Shown: piece by piece, positions 1 through 3,958 of the stretch | Layout: each line of letters starts with the position of its first letter | Position numbering within the stretch: position 1 is the first letter of the stretch | NCBI GenBank assembly: GCA_045636205.1 | Contig: JAZTXE010000094.1 | Location: 1 to 5,742 of the forward strand | Length of the DNA: 5,742 nucleotides | Direction: 5' to 3' | Origin: JAZRUF01 sp045636205 | GTDB lineage: Bacteria; Bacillota; Clostridia; Oscillospirales; JAAYXM01 | Made by a program: the position numbers and the translations under genes | Notes under the pieces: model-generated | Told to the model about the DNA's origin: nothing | The model's input: the letters and a program-made list of their open reading frames with translations, nothing else | The model's database searches: none

Positions 1-1
1 C

Positions 2-103
2 GAAGCGGGCATCATAGCGGGTTCAAACGGACTCATTAATCCGCTTGCAAAAGCAACAAGAGCCGAAATCGCGGTAATGCTTGAGCGAGTTATCGGAAAA
101 TAA
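2..103 (+). CDS. C-terminal end of an SLH-domain surface protein (5'-truncated)
   Basis: The window opens inside a reading frame that runs 33 codons to a TAA. The visible peptide has the layout of the second half of an S-layer homology repeat: a GII turn, a short Gly/Asn loop ending in NP (NGLINP), then the TRAE motif and a helix (IAVMLERV). Ending a protein a few residues after TRAE is typical when SLH repeats sit at the C terminus. SLH repeats hold exported proteins to pyruvylated cell-wall polymer, so the full protein is probably a surface enzyme, S-layer protein or adhesin; its catalytic or binding part lies outside the window. Seen: the motif and the stop. Inferred: surface anchoring. 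Only one half-repeat is visible, so the number of repeats and the function are unknown. Confidence 0.8.
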   Translation, partial: EAGIIAGSNGLINPLAKATRAEIAVMLERVIGK

Positions 104-113
104 AAGTTTATCG

Positions 114-142
114 CGCATAGAGGCGGGTTCCGCCTCTATGCG
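114..142. other. 13-bp perfect hairpin between the SLH gene and the lipoprotein gene
   Basis: Bases 114-126 and 130-142 are perfect reverse complements (13 bp, GC-rich at the apex) around a GTT loop. On the plus strand the hairpin is followed by TAATAATAAAA, which lacks the run of T needed for a convincing intrinsic terminator. It starts 10 bases after the SLH stop and ends 15 bases before the ribosome binding site of the next gene. It could be a weak terminator, an RNA-processing or stability element that sets different levels for the two genes, or a small dispersed palindrome. No convincing promoter is visible between it and the lipoprotein gene, which favours partial read-through. Confidence 0.6.
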
Positions 143-173
143 TAATAATAAAAACTTAAGGAGGAAAAAACAG

Positions 174-1745
174 ATGAAAAAGACAACCAAACGCGTACTC
201 GCATTCCTTGCTGCAATAGCTATGGCACTGAGTTTGACCGCGTGTTCAGGCGGTGGAAATGACGCACAGACGGACGCAGGTGATGTTCCGGAGGGTAAGC
301 TGTTTGCACCGGGTACTGAAATCAGCATGACCATCGCATCCCACGCAAGCTGGCCATACAACGAGAATTGGGTTATCTGGAAGTATTTCCAAGAGGCTAC
401 TGGCGCGACCTTTAACATTCAGGCAATCCCGGCAGTTGACCTTGGCACGAAGCTTCCACTTGTGATGGCAAATTCAGCAGAACTTCCGGATATGATTCAC
501 ACCTGGGCTAAGGATCAGGTTGACCCGTATGCTACCAGCGGCGCATTTATGAGCTATACGGATAACATGGATAACATGCCGAATATGTCAGCGTTTCTCG
601 ACAGCATGGGCGAAACTGCAAAGCAGGAGCTTTTAAATCAGCGCACTTCAGGTGACGGTGAGGTTTATTCCGCGCCAGCATATGGAACCCACCGTGTGAC
701 AAACCTGCGCACCTGGCTGTATCGACAGGACATTTTTGAAAAACACAACCTGAAAGTTCCTACTACCTACGATGAGCTGTACGAGGTTGCAAAACAGCTT
801 AAGGCTCTGTATCCGGACTCATATCCGATATGCTTCAGAACTGGAATGAGTAAGCTTGCGGACACTACCCCCGCGTGGAAACCCAACTTCACATATATGC
901 CTTACTACGATTACGAGGCGGGAGAATGGAAAATGGGCGCGCAGGATCCGATTATGAAGGAGATTGTTGAGTATTACATCAAGCTTGCAGCGGAAGGTCT
1001 GGTACCGCCTGACTTCTTGACTATTGAGACCAAGGGCTGGGAAGAGCTTATGTCCACCGACCGCGGCTTTATCACTAACGACTACATCGTGCGTATCGAC
1101 CACTTCAACACGGCTGTGCGCGGCGAGAACCCGGATTACACTCTTGCGCTGATGGCGCCGCCTGTTCCGAAGGTAGAAACAGGAAGCGCAAAGATTGCAA
1201 AGACCAATTTAGACTTCGCAGGTTGGACTATCTGCAACACCGGAAAGAAGCTGAATATAGCAAATGCATTTAAGCTGGTGGATTGGATGTACACCGACGA
1301 GGCTATTGATCTTCTCAGCTGGGGCAAAGAGGGCGAGACCTACACCGTCGATGCTGAGGGCAACAAGAAGTTCATCCTGGGCGAGGGCGAGCAGGTGCAG
1401 ACCAAGTACGGCATTGCAAGCTACGGTCTGTATCAGGTAATTGACCAGCTGGCATATGAGAGCACCTATACTCAGGAGAATATTGACGCGGCAATCGAGG
1501 TTCAGCAGTATGTTGAGGAAAACTCCAACCCGACCCTGTGGTTGGCGCTTGACCCGGACGAGGAAACTCGTGCAGCGGCTATCCTGGACGATTTGAGAGC
1601 GTACTGCGAGGAGGAGCTTTCCAAGTTCTTGCTCTCTCAGCAACCGATGAGCAACTGGGATTCATTCCAGGAAGGACTTATCGAAATGGGAGTAGACGAA
1701 TTGCTTGAGATTTATACAAATGCTTACAATAGAATTGCCGGATAA
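174..1745 (+). CDS. Extracellular solute-binding lipoprotein of an ABC transporter (LplA/YtcQ-like, probable carbohydrate binding)
   Basis: A 523-residue protein with a textbook lipoprotein signal: MKKTTKR basic start, hydrophobic stretch 8-21, lipobox LTAC with the lipidated Cys at 24, then a flexible Gly/Ser/Asp-rich linker. The mature part resembles the large (about 500-550 aa) family 1 binding proteins of Firmicutes such as LplA/YtcQ. These include an N-terminal lobe with a WxYFxExTG-type segment (about 63-73), the LPDM stretch near 118, and a conserved block around 190-215 with WLYRQDIFEKHNL and VPTTYDELYEVAKQL. It would capture a ligand, probably an oligosaccharide, outside the membrane and pass it to a permease. 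The ATG at 174 is chosen because AAGGAGG at 158-164 lies 9 bases upstream and the signal peptide starts there. The frame stays open to a TTG at 81, but that start would overlap the SLH gene and bury the signal peptide. No LplB/LplC-type permease is adjacent; a terminator follows. The ligand cannot be told from sequence. Confidence 0.92.
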   Translation: MKKTTKRVLAFLAAIAMALSLTACSGGGNDAQTDAGDVPEGKLFAPGTEISMTIASHASWPYNENWVIWKYFQEATGATFNIQAIPAVDLGTKLPLVMANSAELPDMIHTWAKDQVDPYATSGAFMSYTDNMDNMPNMSAFLDSMGETAKQELLNQRTSGDGEVYSAPAYGTHRVTNLRTWLYRQDIFEKHNLKVPTTYDELYEVAKQLKALYPDSYPICFRTGMSKLADTTPAWKPNFTYMPYYDYEAGEWKMGAQDPIMKEIVEYYIKLAAEGLVPPDFLTIETKGWEELMSTDRGFITNDYIVRIDHFNTAVRGENPDYTLALMAPPVPKVETGSAKIAKTNLDFAGWTICNTGKKLNIANAFKLVDWMYTDEAIDLLSWGKEGETYTVDAEGNKKFILGEGEQVQTKYGIASYGLYQVIDQLAYESTYTQENIDAAIEVQQYVEENSNPTLWLALDPDEETRAAAILDDLRAYCEEELSKFLLSQQPMSNWDSFQEGLIEMGVDELLEIYTNAYNRIAG

Positions 1746-1832
1746 AATTATTAATAGTTTGACACGGACAGTTGAAGAATTTACACATACTAATTCTTTA
1801 TACAAAAATTAATGTTTAAAGCTTAAACAAGG

Positions 1833-1886
1833 AAAACGCCTATTACGGTATCGACGGGAAACGAAGATACTGTAGTAGGCGTTTTT
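1833..1886. terminator. Strong bidirectional intrinsic terminator between convergent genes
   Basis: Arms 1833-1852 and 1866-1885 form a 20-bp stem with only two G-U wobble positions, closed by a 13-base loop (1853-1865). The stem starts with AAAA and ends with a run of five T (1882-1886), so it has a T tract in either direction; the minus-strand reading continues TTTTCCTTGTTT. It sits 87 bases after the lipoprotein stop and in the 3' region of the minus-strand xth transcript, so it can end both convergent transcripts. Its right arm partly overlaps the tail of the transposase remnant. Confidence 0.88.
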
Positions 1887-2016
1887 GTAATATTGCTTTG
1901 CCAAGCGGTACTTTTTTATTTAGCGTTACAGGACTGACTCTTGAAAGGTTTCTGCCTTTGGGATAAAACACACGAAGAAGTCCGTTTAAAGTTTCGTTAG
2001 TCCCTTCAAACGGTAG
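1879..2016 (-). pseudogene. Decayed fragment of an IS30-family transposase (C-terminal part of the DDE domain)
   Basis: Reading the minus strand from 2016 down gives an uninterrupted stretch that includes GTNETLNGLLR, then FYPKGRNLSRVSP, then VTLNKK. This matches the region around the third catalytic acid of IS30-family transposases, whose family pattern is roughly RGTNENxNGLLRxFxPKGxxxS. The presumed catalytic Glu (in TNET, codon 1993-1995) and the Arg seven residues later (codon 1972-1974) are both kept. About 46 codons survive. A TAA (2017-2019) lies directly upstream in frame, and only 8 bases separate that codon from the xth stop, so the rest of the transposase is gone. Beyond about 1890 the similarity fades and the terminator takes over. 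No terminal inverted repeats or target duplication could be recognised. The fragment also folds as an imperfect 10-bp hairpin (1982-1991 with 2004-2013). It cannot make a working enzyme. The family call rests on motif memory, not a search. Confidence 0.72.
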
Positions 2017-2027
2017 TTATGATTTTT

Positions 2028-2783
2028 TTAAATATCCAAAGTAAGAACTACAGGACAGTGGTCGCTACCGAGGATTTCGGGGTAAATATCCGCATCCTTC
2101 ATTTTGTCCTTAAGCTTGTCGGATACCAGGAAATAGTCAATGCGCCACCCTGCGTTATTCTGCCGTGCGTTATACATATACGACCACCACGAATATGCGC
2201 CGGTCTTATCTGGGTAGAAGTGGCGGAATGAGTCGCAGAATCCGGAGCTTAGCAGTGTACCGAGTTTTGCGCGCTCCTCATCGGTAAAGCCTGCGTTCTG
2301 ACGGTTTGTCTTTGGGTTTTTAAGGTCAATTTCCGAGAATGCCACGTTGAGGTCTCCGCAAATCACGACCGGCTTAATTGCGTCCAACCCGAGCACGTAT
2401 TCGCGGAAAGCGTCCTCCCAGCGCATGCGGTAGTCAATGCGCTCAAGCCCGCGTTGGGAATTGGGCGTGTAGACATTTACCAGATAAAAATCCTCAAATT
2501 CTGCACATATCACGCGCCCTTCGTGGTCATGCTCGTCAATGCCGATGCCGTAGGTTACATTAACAGGCTTGATACGCGTGAAAATCGCAGTGCCTGAATA
2601 TCCTTTCTTTTCCGCGCTGTTCCAGAACTGCATATATCCCGGTGTTTGAATCTCTGCCTGGTCTTTATGCATTTTGGTTTCCTGAACGCAAAAGATATCC
2701 GCATCCGAGAGTCTCAAAAAATCTAAAAATCCTTTGCCTGCACAGGCGCGCAGACCGTTTACGTTCCATGATATAAGCTTCAT
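2028..2783 (-). CDS. xth: Exodeoxyribonuclease III / AP endonuclease
   Basis: A 251-residue protein of the exonuclease-endonuclease-phosphatase fold, the usual length for bacterial ExoIII/ExoA. It cuts DNA 5' to abasic sites and removes 3' blocking groups in base-excision repair, with 3'-5' exonuclease activity on duplex DNA. All family landmarks are visible: WNVNGLRA with Asn7; the metal ligand Glu35 in VQETK; GYSGTAIF at 61-68; VYTPNSQRGLERIDYR at 104-119 with Tyr105; GDLN with Asp144 and Asn146; WRIDYFL with Asp216; and the terminal SDHCPV with Asp241-His242. The ATG at 2783 is supported by AAGAGGA about 7 bases upstream. It lies 18 bases after the stop of the endonuclease III-like gene in the same direction, so the two are probably co-transcribed from the promoter near 3488-3516. 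It faces the lipoprotein gene and shares the terminator at 1833-1886, leaving a 3' UTR of about 140 bases that carries the transposase remnant. I see no defect in it. Confidence 0.96.
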   Translation of the reverse strand: MKLISWNVNGLRACAGKGFLDFLRLSDADIFCVQETKMHKDQAEIQTPGYMQFWNSAEKKGYSGTAIFTRIKPVNVTYGIGIDEHDHEGRVICAEFEDFYLVNVYTPNSQRGLERIDYRMRWEDAFREYVLGLDAIKPVVICGDLNVAFSEIDLKNPKTNRQNAGFTDEERAKLGTLLSSGFCDSFRHFYPDKTGAYSWWSYMYNARQNNAGWRIDYFLVSDKLKDKMKDADIYPEILGSDHCPVVLTLDI

Positions 2784-2801
2784 AAATACTTCCTCTTATA
2801 T

Positions 2802-3464
2802 TTAAAATTCGCCCGCGCTTGCGCACACGTAAAGAAGTGGGCAGGTGCGGCATGCAGGATGCGCGGCAAAACAATGCTCTTTAGTTACGCGAAGTAAGAG
2901 CATGGAAAGCTCTTTCAGGGTTGTAATATCACCGTCGGTACTATCTTTGATTTCCTTGGATAAGTCCTCGTGGTCGAGTTTATTCCACCCCGAGTCCGGG
3001 TCAATGCGCGAAAGGAGCTTTGCCACACCGGAGCTTGGCGCGCAAATCGGGAAATCAAATGCATAAAGCAGGATAAAATCCACCGTGGATTTTTGATTAA
3101 TAAGCTCTTTGAGAAGGAGGGGGCGCAGGTCATCAAAGCTATAGCTTGCGTAGTCCTCTGGAAGATAACCCCAAGTGCGAAGCTTTGTGAGGAAAACGCT
3201 TAAAACACGCGCGGTGCGCTCGGGAGCCTGACATAGGGACAGCTTATCTGCCATAATGTCAAGAGGTGTTCCGTCAAAGTCATCGGGAGACTGACATTCA
3301 TCAAGTATGTCGAGCGTCTTGACAAGAGAGTTCCACGATGCGCTATCCTTTAAAAATGCAGTGAGCATCATGCGAAACGGCGGGTGAGAGAACATCTCCT
3401 TCTGACTGCCGTAATGCTTATAAAGCAGCTCGTATATATTATTTATTATCTCCCCATAGAGCAA
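2802..3464 (-). CDS. Endonuclease III-related HhH-GPD/Fe-S protein with degenerate active site
   Basis: About 220 residues (numbered here from the GTG at 3473; subtract 3 for the TTG start). The C terminus carries C201-x6-C208-x2-C211-x5-C217, exactly the [4Fe-4S] loop spacing of endonuclease III. The N terminus (IYELLYKHYGSQ, 13-24) and the FILLYAF and KLLSR segments (133-139, 152-156) line up without gaps with endonuclease III-related proteins. The residues that make this family enzymes are missing. The hairpin GIG of the HhH motif is replaced by Ile125-Asn126-Gln127. The catalytic Asp of the VDxxT segment falls on Ser147, and the Gln of the LTQNTSW-type segment is Asp43. It may bind DNA structurally, act with exonuclease III encoded next door, or be losing function. 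The frame is intact, so it is not an obvious pseudogene. Start choice: the GTG at 3473 directly abuts the GGAGAGG ribosome site, whereas the TTG at 3464 lies 8 bases from it, so TTG is preferred. Family membership is fairly sure; activity is unknown. Confidence 0.82.
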   Translation of the reverse strand: MLYGEIINNIYELLYKHYGSQKEMFSHPPFRMMLTAFLKDSASWNSLVKTLDILDECQSPDDFDGTPLDIMADKLSLCQAPERTARVLSVFLTKLRTWGYLPEDYASYSFDDLRPLLLKELINQKSTVDFILLYAFDFPICAPSSGVAKLLSRIDPDSGWNKLDHEDLSKEIKDSTDGDITTLKELSMLLLRVTKEHCFAAHPACRTCPLLYVCASAGEF

Positions 3465-3472
3465 CGTATACA

Positions 3473-3479
3473 CCTCTCC
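3473..3479 (-). promoter_or_regulatory. Ribosome binding site that decides the start of the endonuclease III-like gene
   Basis: The minus strand reads GGAGAGG here. The last G is also the first base of a GTG codon, which leaves no spacing for that codon to be used. The in-frame TTG at 3464-3462 lies 8 bases downstream, the normal distance. The next in-frame ATG (codon 27) would drop the conserved first helix. Confidence 0.6.
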
Positions 3480-3487
3480 GAAAGTTT

Positions 3488-3516
3488 CTTATGATATTTT
3501 AACGCGGATTTGTCAA
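3488..3516 (-). promoter_or_regulatory. Sigma-A-type promoter for the endonuclease III-like gene and xth
   Basis: On the minus strand a perfect TTGACA (3516-3511) is followed by a 17-base spacer and CATAAG (3493-3488), which matches four of six positions of TATAAT. Transcription would start near 3481, just ahead of the ribosome site, giving a very short leader. No operator-like inverted repeat was seen. Confidence 0.65.
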
Positions 3517-3586
3517 AAAATAAAGGGGATAAAGAGTAAATTTTTAATTAAATTTTCTTTTTTCTGTTCCACTGGTAAATAAAATG

Positions 3587-3601
3587 TGTTATACTTATAC
3601 T
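3587..3601 (+). promoter_or_regulatory. Extended -10 promoter for zapA, with a tandem second -10 copy
   Basis: TG-T-TATACT (3587-3595) is an extended -10 element. It is followed at once by a second TATACT (3596-3601), so two start points 6 bases apart are possible. The -35 region is weak (about 3565-3572, TGTTCCAC), which fits reliance on the TG extension. AT-rich DNA at 3530-3563 upstream could act as an UP element. The leader would be about 35-40 bases. Confidence 0.6.
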
Positions 3602-3638
3602 AAATTATAAAAACGAAATTCATGGGGGTTATCAGGAT

Positions 3639-3947
3639 ATGAAAAAGCGAGTAACAGTATCAATAGCGGGCGGCGAGTACCGCCTTATAGGTGCAGAGAA
3701 TGAGGAGTATACCCGGAAAGTAGCTGCTCATGTGGATGCAAAAATTAACGAAATACTCAGCGCGGCTAATGTTTCCATTATCGAAGCTGCGGTTTTAGCA
3801 GGCGTAAACATCACCGATGAGTATTACAAGGCACTTGAAACCGCGGATAATCTGCGCACGCAGCTTAAAGATTACCTTGAGGACTCGGGCAGAATGAAGG
3901 CAGAGATTTCCGAGCTTAAGCGCGAGCTTATGAGACGCGGTCAGTAA
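3639..3947 (+). CDS. zapA: Cell division protein ZapA
   Basis: A 102-residue protein, the usual ZapA size. ZapA binds FtsZ at mid-cell and bundles protofilaments to stabilise the Z ring. The N-terminal half has the family pattern: a beta hairpin from VTVSIAGGEYRLIG (5-18), then EEYTRKVAAHVDAKINEI (22-39). The central helix contains the NITDEYYK segment (57-64), matching the usual LNIADEYFK. The C terminus (about 65-100) is a charged heptad-like coiled coil, the dimerisation region. The ATG has an AGGA only one base away; a GGGGG run at 3624-3628, 10 bases upstream, is the more likely ribosome site. It is driven by the extended -10 promoter at 3587-3601 and is followed after 11 bases by the U32 gene, so the two form an operon. 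Nothing unusual is seen in the protein. Confidence 0.93.
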   Translation: MKKRVTVSIAGGEYRLIGAENEEYTRKVAAHVDAKINEILSAANVSIIEAAVLAGVNITDEYYKALETADNLRTQLKDYLEDSGRMKAEISELKRELMRRGQ

Positions 3948-3958
3948 GGGAGAAGATA

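Noticed and set aside
81..173. Extension of the lipoprotein frame to a TTG at 81 (31 extra residues)
   Set aside because: It overlaps the SLH coding end, reads through the hairpin, and would place a lipoprotein signal peptide inside the protein. The ATG at 174 has a perfect ribosome site.
1209..1643. 144-codon minus-strand frame inside the lipoprotein gene
   Set aside because: It is antisense to a clear gene, with no domain and no ribosome site seen. It is a shadow of the coding strand's codon usage.
1982..2013. Hairpin 1982-1991/2004-2013 as a dedicated xth terminator
   Set aside because: On the minus strand it is followed by ACTTCTTCGTG rather than a T run, and it lies within the transposase remnant's codons. 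The hairpin at 1833-1886 is a much better terminator.
2019..2231. 70-codon plus-strand frame over the 3' end of xth
   Set aside because: It is antisense to the conserved C terminus of exonuclease III, with no ribosome site of note.
2665..2874. 69-codon minus-strand frame bridging xth and the endonuclease III-like gene
   Set aside because: It overlaps both real genes in another frame and carries no motif of its own.
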